DNA of 41,824 bases from Paraburkholderia sp. CNPSo 3272 (GCF_024206495.1 NZ_JAMBPQ010000054.1:1-41824); one strand, 5' to 3'; positions 31,229 through 40,737 are shown, numbered from the stretch's first letter. The notes: generated by a model from the sequence alone, not told the origin. Made by a program: numbers and translations.

Positions 31229-33346
31229 CTACTCACCCGCGCCTGCCTTGCAGCGCGCAATCTGCTTCTTCGCTTCTTCGACCACGCGCTCCGGCGTGAA
31301 GCCGAACTTGGTCTTCAGCGCCTTGAGCGGCGCCGAGGCGCCGAACGTGTGCATCACTATCTGCGAGCCGAAGCGGCCGACGTAGCGGTCCCAGCCGAGC
31401 GTCGCGGCCTGCTCCACGGCCACGCGTGCATGGATGTGCGGCGGCAGCACCGACTCCCGGTACGCCTCGTCCTCCAGTTCGAACACGTCCCATGAAGGCA
31501 TCGAGACCACGCGTGCCGCGATCCCCTCCTGTTTCAGCGTCTCGTAGGCGGAAAGGCAAAGCGATACCTCGCTGCCCGTAGCGAGCAGCAGGACTTCTGG
31601 CTGCTTGCCATCGGGCGCGTCGGCGAGCACGTATGCGCCGCGGCTCACGCCTTGCGCGCTCGCGTATTTGGTGCGGTCGATCGTGGGCAGCGGCTGGCGC
31701 GTCACCACCATGCAGGCGGGTTTGTGCGGCCGGGTGAGCGCCGTGCGCCACGCTTGTGCGACTTCGTTGGCGTCGGCCGGGCGCAACGTGAGCAGCCCCG
31801 GCACGCTGCGCAGCGCGGCGAGCTGTTCGATCGGCTGGTGCGTGGGACCATCCTCGCCCACGCCGATCGAATCGTGCGTGAACACGTAGACCACGGGCAG
31901 CTCCATGATCGCGGCGAGCCGGATCGGCGGCTTCATGTAGTCGCTGAAAATGAGGAATGTCGATGCGAACGGCCGCAGCCCCGAAAGCGCGAGGCCGTTG
32001 GTGACCGCGCCCATGCCGTGCTCGCGAATGCCGAAGTGCAGGTTGCGCCCGTCGTAGTGGTCGCGCTCGAAACTTCCCGCGCCTTCGAACTTGAGACTGG
32101 TTTTGGTGGAGGGCGAGAGGTCGGCGGCGCCGCCGATCATCCACGGCACGCGTTGCGCAATGGCGTTGATCACCTTGCCCGACGACTCGCGCGTGGCAAT
32201 GCCTTTTTCGTCGGCCTCGAAGGTGGGAATATCGGCGTCCCAGCCCTCGGGCAGCTTGCCGTCGAGCATCAGCCCCAGTTCCTTCGCTAGCTCGGGATAG
32301 CGCTTCCCGTAGTCGTCGTAGCGTTGCTTCCATGCCTCGTGCGCCGCCTTGCCGCGCGCGCCCATGCCTTGCGCGAAACGTTCGTACACGCCATCGGGTA
32401 CGAGAAACTGCGCGTCTTCCGGCCAGCCGTATGCGCGCTTGGCGAGCCGCACTTCTTCCTCGCCCAGCGCCTCGCCGTGCGCCGCCGCCGTGTCCTGCCG
32501 GTTCGGCGCGCCCCAGCCGATGATGCTGTTCACCACGATGAGCGTCGGCTTGTCGGTAACGGCCTGCGCTTTTTCGATGGCGGCTTCGATGGCTTTCATG
32601 TCGTTGGCGTCATCCACGTGCAGGGTGTTCCAGTGGTAGCCGCGAAAGCGCGATTCGACGTCGTCGCTGTAAGCGAGGTCGGTGTGGCCCTCGATCGTGA
32701 TGCGGTTGCTGTCGTAGAACCAGATCAGATTCGACAGCCCAAGATGGCCCGCGAGCGAAGCCGCTTCGTGCGAGACGCCTTCCATCATGTCGCCGTCGCC
32801 GCACACCGTATAGACGCGGTAGGCGAAGATTCTGGCGTCAGGGCGATTGAAGTGCTGCTCCAACCAGCGCCCGGCCATGGCCATGCCCACGCTGTTGCCG
32901 AGACCCTGGCCGAGCGGTCCCGTGGTCGTTTCGACGCCCGTCGTCATGCGAAATTCGGGGTGCCCCGGTGTGACGCTGTCGATCTGGCGAAAGTGTTTGA
33001 TATCGTCGAGCGAGACCGCGGGCTTGCCCGTGAGCTCGCCCTTCTCGTCTATGGCTTGCACGCCCGTGAGGTGCAACAGCGAGTAGAGCAGCATTGAAGC
33101 GTGGCCGTTCGAGAGCACGAAGCGGTCGCGATTGGGCCATAGCGGCGCGGCAGGGTCGTACCGCAGGTGATGCTGCCAGATCTGGTACGCGAGCGGCGCG
33201 AGCGCCATGGGCGTGCCGGGGTGGCCGGAATTGGCCTTTTGCACGGCGTCCATCGACAAGGTGCGGATCGTGTCGATGGCGAGACGGTCGAGATCGGACG
33301 GGTCGGCCTGGGTAGGCCGGGCGTTCGGCGTGGCATTCGATGGCAT
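31229..33346 (-). CDS. tkt: Transketolase
   Basis: Thiamine-diphosphate enzyme that moves two-carbon units in the pentose-phosphate pathway, cytoplasmic, 705 aa. The N-terminal part has KANSGHPGTPMALAPLAY and the cofactor motif CGDGDMMEGVSHEAASLAG. The central pyrimidine domain has FGIREHGMGAVTNGLALSG and FTHDSIGVGEDGPTHQPIEQ, and the C-terminal domain is complete. ATG 33346 has GAGGAG nine bases upstream. Here it stands away from the gap, pgk or cbb genes that often accompany tkt, next to stress-type genes, so it may be an extra copy (inference). Confidence 0.96.
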   Translation of the reverse strand: MPSNATPNARPTQADPSDLDRLAIDTIRTLSMDAVQKANSGHPGTPMALAPLAYQIWQHHLRYDPAAPLWPNRDRFVLSNGHASMLLYSLLHLTGVQAIDEKGELTGKPAVSLDDIKHFRQIDSVTPGHPEFRMTTGVETTTGPLGQGLGNSVGMAMAGRWLEQHFNRPDARIFAYRVYTVCGDGDMMEGVSHEAASLAGHLGLSNLIWFYDSNRITIEGHTDLAYSDDVESRFRGYHWNTLHVDDANDMKAIEAAIEKAQAVTDKPTLIVVNSIIGWGAPNRQDTAAAHGEALGEEEVRLAKRAYGWPEDAQFLVPDGVYERFAQGMGARGKAAHEAWKQRYDDYGKRYPELAKELGLMLDGKLPEGWDADIPTFEADEKGIATRESSGKVINAIAQRVPWMIGGAADLSPSTKTSLKFEGAGSFERDHYDGRNLHFGIREHGMGAVTNGLALSGLRPFASTFLIFSDYMKPPIRLAAIMELPVVYVFTHDSIGVGEDGPTHQPIEQLAALRSVPGLLTLRPADANEVAQAWRTALTRPHKPACMVVTRQPLPTIDRTKYASAQGVSRGAYVLADAPDGKQPEVLLLATGSEVSLCLSAYETLKQEGIAARVVSMPSWDVFELEDEAYRESVLPPHIHARVAVEQAATLGWDRYVGRFGSQIVMHTFGASAPLKALKTKFGFTPERVVEEAKKQIARCKAGAGE

Positions 33347-33508
33347 GAGCTGGGACTCCTCGGCAGGGGCGCGCTGCAAGCGGCGGCAGTTCGCAAACAG
33401 GTCGATGCGCAAATGCGGTGCCGGCCCCCGCACCGCATTTCGATGCCAGACAGGCATAGGCATTGCGGTTCGACACTATCACGTCTGTCCTTTTCGGATA
33501 CCGAGCCG

Positions 33509-34537
33509 ATGCATCGAAAATCCGACCACAAGATCGTTGTCGTGACCGGCGCGGGCGCCGGCGTGGGCCGCGCCGTTGCCGAAACCTTCGCGCGCGCGGG
33601 CTACGACGTCGCGCTGCTTTCGCGCGAACCCGAACGGCTCGTGCGCGCCGCCGCGCAATTACAGGCCGCTTACCGTGGCGTGCGCGCGCTCGCGGTGCCC
33701 ACCGACGTGGCCGACGCACAGGCCGTCGAAGCGGCGGCAGCGCGGGTGGAGCGCGAACTGGGCGAAATCGACGTGTGGGTGAACGTCGCCATGGCGACCA
33801 TCTTCGCGCCTCTCTCGTCGATCTCGCCGCGCGACTTCGAGCGTGCGACCCAGGTCACGTATCTCGGCCAGGTGCACGGCACGATGGCGGCGCTCGCGCG
33901 CATGCGCACGCGCAATCGCGGCGTGATCGTCAACGTGGGGTCGGCGCTCGCCTCGCGCGCGATACCGCTGCAATCCGCGTATTGCGGCGCGAAATTCGCG
34001 GTGCGCGGCTTTACCGACGCCGTGCGATCAGAGCTGATTCACGACGGCCTCGACGTGCACATCTCGCTGGTCGATCTTCCCGCCATCAACACCCCGCAGT
34101 TCGACTGGGCGGCCAATCGTACCGGGCAGGACGCGCGGCCCGTTGCGCCTGTGTACGAGCCCGAAGTCGCCGCGCGCGCCATTCTGTTTGCCGCGCAACA
34201 TCGGCGGCGCACGCTCTGGCTCGGCTGGTCCACGGCGCGCGCGATCATCGCCGACCTGATCGCGCCGGGACTGCTCGACCGCTATCTCGCGCGTGCGGGG
34301 TATCGCGGGCAACTGACGGGCAAGCCGCGCGCGCCCGACGCGCCCGAGAACCTGCATGCGCCGGTGCCGGGCGAGATCGGCGCACATGGCCGCTTCGGCA
34401 GTGAAGCGCGCCACGGCGGCGCGCCGCTCTTCACGGAGCGCCATGTGCATGCGTTGATGGGCGGTGTGGCGATTGGCGTCCTTGGCGTGGCGATGGCGTT
34501 TGCGCATTTGCGCAGGCGCGCGCGCTCACGCCCATGA
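33509..34537 (+). CDS. SDR oxidoreductase, membrane-anchored
   Basis: Short-chain dehydrogenase of 342 aa, longer than the usual 250. The cofactor motif TGAGAGVG is near residue 13, then NVGSALASR with the active Ser and YCGAKFAVRGF with Tyr and Lys. After residue 250 an extension runs to a likely membrane helix near the C-terminus (MGGVAIGVLGVAMAFAHL) ending in a run of Arg, which would anchor the protein with a cytoplasmic tail. One residue stands out: the usual NNAG reads NVAM. It is divergent from transketolase. Substrate unknown. Confidence 0.88.
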   Translation: MHRKSDHKIVVVTGAGAGVGRAVAETFARAGYDVALLSREPERLVRAAAQLQAAYRGVRALAVPTDVADAQAVEAAAARVERELGEIDVWVNVAMATIFAPLSSISPRDFERATQVTYLGQVHGTMAALARMRTRNRGVIVNVGSALASRAIPLQSAYCGAKFAVRGFTDAVRSELIHDGLDVHISLVDLPAINTPQFDWAANRTGQDARPVAPVYEPEVAARAILFAAQHRRRTLWLGWSTARAIIADLIAPGLLDRYLARAGYRGQLTGKPRAPDAPENLHAPVPGEIGAHGRFGSEARHGGAPLFTERHVHALMGGVAIGVLGVAMAFAHLRRRARSRP

Positions 34538-34759
34538 TCGTTCTTTTTTGCCGCTGCTGGGGGTGCTTGCCGACTTCTTTCGGCACGCACGATGCGCATG
34601 AAGTCATGTGCGTACCGTCGATTGAACGAACGCAGCGAACAGGCCCGAGGAGCGGGTTGAGCGCTTCGAATGGCCCGGCGCGGCAGGCGTGACGGCGCCG
34701 GTAGCGAGGCACGTGTCCTGCGCGCTTCGCAGACGCATCGACCTTATAAGGAGCTTGCC

Positions 34760-35062
34760 ATGAACAGCACGCTGGACCCCGACAACGATCTTCCCGAATC
34801 CCTGCCGCCGGGGCACGACACCGGCTCGCTGGGTCCGGGCGATTCATCCGATTCCGGCAGCGACACGCAGGGCGCGAAGCGCCACGAATTCGACCGCGAC
34901 ACCGAACTCGACAATCACGCGCTCGAAGCGGGCGAGGAGGAAGCGCAGAGCGACACCGATCGCGCAGGCACGGGCGAACGCGCCTCGGCAGACGGCGACG
35001 AATCGCTGGAGCCCGACGGCGACGTGCGTCCGGATCGCATCGACGATCTGGGCGATGTTTGA
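34760..35062 (+). CDS. Acidic disordered mini-protein
   Basis: A 100-aa protein dominated by Asp, Glu, Gly and Ser, with no hydrophobic core (DPDNDLPESLPPGHD, then LEAGEEEAQSDTDRAGTGE). It must be intrinsically disordered and strongly negative. ATG 34760 follows AAGGAG by seven bases. Similar acidic small proteins are common near stress genes in Burkholderiaceae, but I do not recognise a named family. Possible roles include a hydration protectant or metal buffer; this is speculation. Confidence 0.65.
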   Translation: MNSTLDPDNDLPESLPPGHDTGSLGPGDSSDSGSDTQGAKRHEFDRDTELDNHALEAGEEEAQSDTDRAGTGERASADGDESLEPDGDVRPDRIDDLGDV

Positions 35063-35371
35063 ACGAGCGGGCGCCCGAGATATGACTATCGCGCATGGCG
35101 CCCGCCTGTCTGCCGCACGTGCTGCCCCGGCAAGGCCACTGTTACCGATGCGCCGTGTCTTCTTCCGGAGGTCGGCGGCATAAATTTCCGCAGGTTCATC
35201 CGTTGTCGCGCCGCAGTTGATTCGGTGTGCGAAGTCATGCGATGCTCTCGTTGCCCGGGACCCGGCGATGCCATCGCGCGTTCAGCCGGACCCGCCCGCC
35301 GCCGCAAACAAACGGCGTGAATGGGCCGGTGCGAGGAGACCAGCGAAGTGCCCCAACACCAAGGAGGCAAC
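35063..35371. other. Intergenic region before trehalase
   Basis: About 309 bases without a gene I can support. It ends with the strong ribosome-binding site AAGGAGG before the trehalase ATG. No clear promoter boxes or strong hairpin stand out. Confidence 0.5.
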
Positions 35372-37066
35372 ATGAGCACGCAGCTGCAGTCTCGCACCCG
35401 CGCCGCATCGCCAACCGATGCGCATTGCATTCAAGCAGGCTTACAGTCACTCCCGGCCCGAACATCGCCGCAGCGTTCGCGCACCGCCATCAGCGCCGCC
35501 AGTGTCGCCACGCTTTTGCTCGCCTGCGCAAACTGTTTTGCCGACACTCAGGTAGGCGCGCCGCTGCCGCCTGCGCCCGATATTCTGTATGGCGATCTAT
35601 TCGTGGCGGTGCAGACCGCGCAGATCTTCTCCGACCAGAAGACCTTCGTCGATTCGACGCCGAACACGGACCCCGCAACCATCGTGCAGCTCTACGAAAC
35701 GCGGAAAAACCAAGCCGGCTTCTCCTTGCTGAATTTCGTAAATCAGTACTTCACGCCGCCGCCGGACCAGAGCATCACGCCGCCGGCGGGGCAGACCCTG
35801 CGCCAGCATATCGACTGGCTCTGGACCGGGCTCACGCGCACGACCACGTCGGCGCCCGACAACAGTTCGCTCGTGCCGCTGCCGAAGCCCTATGTGGTGC
35901 CGGGCGGGCGCTTCCGTGAGGGCTATTACTGGGACACGTACTTCACGATGCTCGGGCTCCAGGAGTCGGGCCATGAAGATCTCGTCGACGACATGCTCGA
36001 CAACTTCGCGTACATGATCAACACCTTCGGCCATATACCGAACGGCAATCGCACTTATTACTTGAGCCGCTCGCAACCGCCGTTCTATTCGTACATGGTG
36101 GAACTCGCGGCGCAAAAGGAAGGCAACAGCGTGTACCAGAAGTACCTGCCCGCGCTACGCAAGGAGTACGCGTACTGGATGCAGGGAGCGAGCAGCACGC
36201 CGCGCGGCCAAGCCACGCGCAACGTGGTCGTGCTGCGCGACGGCACCGTGCTCAACCGCTACTGGGACGAACTCGACACGCCGCGCGATGAGTCATATAT
36301 CGAAGACGTCCAGACCGCGCAGCAGGCCACGGGGCGCCCCGCCAACGAGGTCTACCGCGACCTGCGCGCCACGGCCGAAAGCGGCTGGGACTTCAGCTCG
36401 CGCTGGTTCGGCGACAACCAGAACCTCTGGACTGTGCGCACCACGTCCATCATTCCGGTCGATCTGAACAGCCTCCTGTTCCATCTGGAGACGACGATCG
36501 TGCGCGCCTGCACGGTCGCGCGCGATTTCGGCTGCGTGGGACAGTTCGTCGGCTACGCCGCGCGCCGCGCCGAAGGCATCAACCGTTACCTCTGGAACAA
36601 CAAGGGCTACTACGGCGACTACGACTGGCAACTCGGCAAGTCGCGCGACAATCAGACGCCCGCGATGATGTATCCGCTAATGGCTGGCGTGGCCTGGCCC
36701 GAGCGTGCGAAGAAGACGGCGCAGACGATGCAGAGCGTGCTGCTCCAGCAGGGCGGCCTTGCCACGTCGACCTACAACACGGGCCAGCAATGGGATGCCC
36801 CGAACGGCTGGGCGCCGCTGCACTGGATCGCCATCCAGGGCCTCAAGCAATACGGGCGCAGCGATCTCGCGCAGCCGGTCGGGACGCGTTTTCTCGCCGA
36901 CGTCGAGAACGTCTATAACACGCAGCAAAAGCTCGTCGAGAAATATATCGTCGAGGGCGCGGGCGAAGGCGGCGGCGGGGGCGGCGAATACCCGTTGCAG
37001 GACGGCTTTGGCTGGACCAACGGCGTGACGCTGATGCTGCTCGATATGTACGGCGGCGGGCAGTAG
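35372..37066 (+). CDS. treA: Periplasmic trehalase
   Basis: Glycoside hydrolase family 37 enzyme that splits trehalose into two glucose molecules, 564 aa. Signature one, PGGRFREGYYWDTYF, is at residues 177-191 and signature two, QWDAPNGWAPLHW, in the last quarter; the catalytic Glu region GGEYPLQDGFGWTNGV is near the end. The signal peptide is unusual: a 37-residue polar N-region comes before the hydrophobic core (AISAASVATLLLACANCFA). ATG 35372 has AAGGAGG five bases upstream. Trehalose is an osmoprotectant, so the enzyme fits the stress-type neighbourhood or simple use of external trehalose. Confidence 0.95.
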   Translation: MSTQLQSRTRAASPTDAHCIQAGLQSLPARTSPQRSRTAISAASVATLLLACANCFADTQVGAPLPPAPDILYGDLFVAVQTAQIFSDQKTFVDSTPNTDPATIVQLYETRKNQAGFSLLNFVNQYFTPPPDQSITPPAGQTLRQHIDWLWTGLTRTTTSAPDNSSLVPLPKPYVVPGGRFREGYYWDTYFTMLGLQESGHEDLVDDMLDNFAYMINTFGHIPNGNRTYYLSRSQPPFYSYMVELAAQKEGNSVYQKYLPALRKEYAYWMQGASSTPRGQATRNVVVLRDGTVLNRYWDELDTPRDESYIEDVQTAQQATGRPANEVYRDLRATAESGWDFSSRWFGDNQNLWTVRTTSIIPVDLNSLLFHLETTIVRACTVARDFGCVGQFVGYAARRAEGINRYLWNNKGYYGDYDWQLGKSRDNQTPAMMYPLMAGVAWPERAKKTAQTMQSVLLQQGGLATSTYNTGQQWDAPNGWAPLHWIAIQGLKQYGRSDLAQPVGTRFLADVENVYNTQQKLVEKYIVEGAGEGGGGGGEYPLQDGFGWTNGVTLMLLDMYGGGQ

Positions 37067-37075
37067 GGGTGAGAG

Positions 37076-37132
37076 CGGACCGCTTCCGGGGCGGCGCGGC
37101 TAGAGGCTGGTCTAGCGCCGCAAAGCGGTCCG
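37076..37132 (+). terminator. Long inverted repeat after trehalase
   Basis: A ten-pair outer stem, CGGACCGCTT (37076-37085) with AAGCGGTCCG (37123-37132), encloses an inner stem GCTAGA/TCTAGC (37099-37116). It starts 10 bases after the trehalase stop and probably ends that transcript, although the following T-run is weak. The remainder up to 37382 holds only a doubtful minus-strand frame. Confidence 0.5.
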
Positions 37133-37382
37133 TTCGAGCTTTATTCCAAAGGGCCGGCCTGTTCGAGTTCGAGTAGCGCCGCCTTGCGATGCACGCCGCC
37201 TGCGTAACCGGTCAGCGCGCCGTAGTATCCGGGCCCGGCGCGCCGGCCTGCGACCGATGCCGCCGTATGCCTTAACAGCGCCTTTATGACTCGAACGGAT
37301 AAACGTATCGGATTTGCTTCGTTGTCAGCGGGCGGGCGGATCACGTAGATTGAAGCTACTGCTTACCTGAAAGGCTTGTTGC

Positions 37383-38288
37383 GTGACTACCACCGCCACA
37401 CTCATCGCTTCCGCTGCATCGAGCGCGCATGCGTCCCAACGCTTCGACATTCTTCCCCTGGATGCGCCGCTCGGCGCGGAAGTGATCGGCCTCGATCTCG
37501 CGCAGCCGGTGTCGAGCGAAGACTTCGCGCGCATTCATCGCGCTCACCTCGATCACCATGTGCTGGTGTTTCGCGACCAGCGCATCACGGCGGAGCAGCA
37601 GGTCGAATTCAGCCGCCGCTTCGGCCCACTGCAGATCCACGTGCTGCATCAGTTTGCGCTGGCGGGCCACCCGGAGGTCCTGATCGTTTCGAACATCGTA
37701 GAGAACGGCAAGCCCATCGGTCTTGGCGACGCGGGGCACTTCTGGCATTCCGATCTCTCATACAAGGAGAAGCCGAGCCTCGGCTCGCTGCTGCACGCGC
37801 AGGAGTTGCCGGCAGAGGGCGGGGACACGCTGTTCGCCAACATGCATCTCGCATGGGACACGCTGCCTGCTCATTTGCGCAGAGCCGTGGAAGGGCGGCG
37901 CGCCGAGCACACCTATCTCGCGCGCTATGCGGAGCTCCAGGCGCGCAGCCCGTGGCGGCCGAACCTGACGGCGGAGCAGATCGCACAGGTGAAGCCCGTT
38001 ACGCATCCTGTCGTGCGCACGCACCCGGAAACGGGCCGCAAGGCGCTGTTCGTGAGCGAGCACTTCACGACACGCATCGTCGATCTACCCGAGGACGAAA
38101 GCCGTGCGCTGCTCGACGCGTTGTTCGCGCACAGCGTGCGCGCGGAGCATTGCCACCGGCACGAATGGCGCGAGCACGATCTCGTGTTCTGGGACAACCG
38201 CTCGCTCATGCACCTCGCGGCGGGCACTCCAGATCATCTGCGCCGTAGGCTCTATCGCACCACCATCGAAGGCGACACGCCATTTTGA
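37383..38288 (+). CDS. TauD/TfdA family dioxygenase
   Basis: Fe(II)/2-oxoglutarate-dependent dioxygenase, 301 aa, of the TauD/TfdA group, which hydroxylates sulfonates, aryloxyacids or related substrates. The iron triad is visible: His122 and Asp124 in WHSDLSYKE, and His277 in LMHLAAG. Arg residues near 287-292 (LRRRLYRTTIEG) should bind 2-oxoglutarate. GTG 37383 is the start, with GAAAGG eight bases upstream. It is a single-gene unit ended by a terminator. No ABC transporter for sulfonate lies beside it, so taurine use cannot be claimed. Confidence 0.92.
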   Translation: MTTTATLIASAASSAHASQRFDILPLDAPLGAEVIGLDLAQPVSSEDFARIHRAHLDHHVLVFRDQRITAEQQVEFSRRFGPLQIHVLHQFALAGHPEVLIVSNIVENGKPIGLGDAGHFWHSDLSYKEKPSLGSLLHAQELPAEGGDTLFANMHLAWDTLPAHLRRAVEGRRAEHTYLARYAELQARSPWRPNLTAEQIAQVKPVTHPVVRTHPETGRKALFVSEHFTTRIVDLPEDESRALLDALFAHSVRAEHCHRHEWREHDLVFWDNRSLMHLAAGTPDHLRRRLYRTTIEGDTPF

Positions 38289-38291
38289 TAC

Positions 38292-38311
38292 GCGCCGCGA
38301 GGCGTTTTTTC
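38292..38311 (+). terminator. Intrinsic terminator after dioxygenase
   Basis: Stem GCGCC-GCGA-GGCGT followed directly by a run of six T, 3 bases after the dioxygenase stop. This is a compact rho-independent terminator on the plus strand. Confidence 0.6.
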
Positions 38312-38455
38312 TCGCGGTCTCGCGACGGGAGGTTCGATGCTCCGTATCCACGTATGCGGACCTCGGCGGGCCGGGAGATGGTAGTGGGTGCCGGGCTCGC
38401 TCGAACGGCCGCGCTGTGAGCAGCGGCCCGCCTCTGCACGAACCGCGCGGCACAT

Positions 38456-40588
38456 TTAGCTCCCCATTGCGGGATCGCTGATACTGTCCGCCCCCGTTTC
38501 GACCCGCCCTGCGAATCGGCGGGTTACGCCGTTCTCGGCGGCGAGCGTAAAGTCATACCAGCCGTTCGATGACGTCACCGACCAGTACGGCTCGACCTGC
38601 ATGCCGGGCGGAACCGCGTAGGTCCAGGGACCATCGCTCCGATACGCGTTCGATGTGACAGTCGTATTGGTGGCGACGCTGCCTGTGTTCATGATGGTCA
38701 GATAAACGGCGTTGTTGCCAGTGTCATAGCATACGCGAACCTCAGGATTGGGCCCGCTTGTCGCTTTGGTAATGTTGCCGGTGAACTGGCGGTGCAGGCC
38801 GTTCGGGCCGAGCACCCAAAGATCATAGGCGCCCGCATCCGCAGCGGCTGGCGTCCAGACATCCGAAAGCTCCTTGCCGGCTTCCACCGTGTAGCGGTGA
38901 GGTGGTTTGTCGAGATGCAGCTTGTCGTAGACGTGAAAGACAGCGCCCGCGCTGCCAGTGTTGCTGAAGATGAGCCACACGTTGCCGTTCTTCGTGTCGA
39001 CATTGGCGCTGGTGTGCAACTGATACGGCAGGGCACGCGACGGACGCGCCATTAGCGACTGCTTTGGCATCGTCTGGCTCGCGACCGAAGGCACCGGTAC
39101 CGCGCCGAGCGCGCTTTGCTGCGCACTCTGGGCATCGGCGGCGGATTTGGTCGGTGCGGGGAGTGGCCCGACGGCCGTATCGTTTGGATTACTGAAGTTG
39201 AAGCAAGAGGTCAGGTCGCCGAATACTGCGCGACGCCACGGGCTGATGTTCGTTTCGCGCACGCCGAATCGCTGCTCGAGGAAGCGCAGCACCGAGGTAT
39301 GGTCGAAGACCTGAGAGTTGACGAAGCCGCCCGTGCTCCACGGCGACACGACGAACATCGGCACCCGCGGGCCGGGTCCGTATGGCTGGCCGTCCGGTGC
39401 GAGCGGTGAAGAGTCGCCCGGCGGATTGGGAAGGGTGAAATATTCGTATTGCGTCGTGACCGTCGACTTGCCGGCATAAGTGCCGTTGCCATTCGGGGAA
39501 GGCGGGTTGGGCGCAGGCATATGGTCGAAGAAGCAGTCGTTCTCGTCGTAGTTCACGAAGAGCACGGTCTTGCTCCAGACATCGGGGTTAGCCGTGAGCG
39601 TGTCGAGCAGTAACTGGAGGTAGTAAGCGCCCTGGCCTGGGGTAGACGATCCAGGGTGCTCGCTATACGCCCCCGGCGAAACGATCCAACTCACCTGCGG
39701 CATTTGTCCCGCAGCGATGTCGTTGGCGAGGGCCTGCAGGAATCCGCCATCGGGCATCGTGTTGCCGATGCCTTTATAGAGCGGCGAAAGCGCCTCCATT
39801 GCCGGTGTATAGGGTGCGTTCGGCGAACCGGAAATGGTTTCGTTGACTTTGCGAAACACTGCGAAGCCAGCGAGCGGGTTGTCACCATAGTTATCGGGCT
39901 GGTTCTCGTAGACCTTCCAGCTCACCCCCGCGGCTTGCAGACGCTCCGCGTAGGTGGTCCAGGTCAGGCCCGTCGCCGACGGGCCGAGGCTGTCCCATCC
40001 ATTGTTGTTGACGACCGCATAGTTAGAGCCGGTGGGGCCGTTCGTGCCGGTCCACATGAAGATGCGGTTCGAGTTGGTGCCGCCGTGCAGCGAGCAGTGG
40101 TACGCGTCGCAGATAGTGAACGCGTTCGCGAGGGCGAAGTGAAAGGGTAGGTCGGCGGACTGCAGATAGCCCATCGATACGTCGCCCTTCGATTTCGGCC
40201 ATTGCGTCATGCGGCCGTTATCCCAGGCGCTGTGCGTGTCGGTCCACGAATGCGCGCCACCCGCAAGCAGCGCATTGCCTTTGGTGCTGTCCAGATAGAA
40301 CGGTAGCACGGTGCGGCTGCCGTCGCTCTGCTGCCAGACAGTGGAGCCGCCCGGCTGTGGGATCGTGAAGCGGTCGGCGAAGCCGCGCACGCCAGGTAGC
40401 GTGCCGAAATAATGATCGAAAGAGCGGTTCTCCTGCATGAAGATCACGACGTGCTGCACGTCGTTGATCGTGCCGGTCGTGTTATTCGCGGGAATTGCGA
40501 GCGCGCGCCGGATGGCGGCCGGGAACACGCTGAACGTCGCGCCGGCCGCCGCGGCGCGCAGGAATTGACGGCGATCCAATGAAGTCAT
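38456..40588 (-). CDS. Phosphocholine-specific phospholipase C, Tat-exported
   Basis: Secreted phospholipase C of the PlcH/PlcN type, which cleaves phosphatidylcholine or sphingomyelin, 710 aa. The Tat signal DRRQFLRAAAAG is at the N-terminus. The phosphoesterase domain has MQENRSFDHYFGTLPGVRGF, then EHPGSSTPGQGA and NYDENDCFFDHM, all family marks. Two C-terminal phospholipase domains follow (from about residue 510). The protein is complete. It is the last of three minus-strand genes, after the LamG protein and the small lipoprotein, about 150 bases downstream of the latter. It may be a virulence or phosphate-scavenging enzyme; no pho box was identified. Confidence 0.94.
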   Translation of the reverse strand: MTSLDRRQFLRAAAAGATFSVFPAAIRRALAIPANNTTGTINDVQHVVIFMQENRSFDHYFGTLPGVRGFADRFTIPQPGGSTVWQQSDGSRTVLPFYLDSTKGNALLAGGAHSWTDTHSAWDNGRMTQWPKSKGDVSMGYLQSADLPFHFALANAFTICDAYHCSLHGGTNSNRIFMWTGTNGPTGSNYAVVNNNGWDSLGPSATGLTWTTYAERLQAAGVSWKVYENQPDNYGDNPLAGFAVFRKVNETISGSPNAPYTPAMEALSPLYKGIGNTMPDGGFLQALANDIAAGQMPQVSWIVSPGAYSEHPGSSTPGQGAYYLQLLLDTLTANPDVWSKTVLFVNYDENDCFFDHMPAPNPPSPNGNGTYAGKSTVTTQYEYFTLPNPPGDSSPLAPDGQPYGPGPRVPMFVVSPWSTGGFVNSQVFDHTSVLRFLEQRFGVRETNISPWRRAVFGDLTSCFNFSNPNDTAVGPLPAPTKSAADAQSAQQSALGAVPVPSVASQTMPKQSLMARPSRALPYQLHTSANVDTKNGNVWLIFSNTGSAGAVFHVYDKLHLDKPPHRYTVEAGKELSDVWTPAAADAGAYDLWVLGPNGLHRQFTGNITKATSGPNPEVRVCYDTGNNAVYLTIMNTGSVATNTTVTSNAYRSDGPWTYAVPPGMQVEPYWSVTSSNGWYDFTLAAENGVTRRFAGRVETGADSISDPAMGS

Positions 40589-40737
40589 GATGTGGTGGGT
40601 TTTCTTCTACGTTGTCTTCGCGCGTAGCCGCGCGATACGGGGGCCGAACCGACGGGCACGAACAGGCGCTTTGCGTGGAGCGCGAACCGTGCGTCGGGCC
40701 TGCGCTGGGCACGCCTTGCGCGCGGTTCGCGTGACGT

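Noticed and set aside
37141..37344. Minus-strand 67-aa frame with GTG start ending in AALLELEQAGPLE
   Set aside because: There is no ribosome-binding site, the first half lacks the G/C third-position bias, and no family is recognised. It could be a remnant of a gene tail.
37383..38288. Naming the dioxygenase tauD
   Set aside because: The fold and iron triad are clear, but no sulfonate transporter genes are adjacent and substrate residues cannot be judged by eye.
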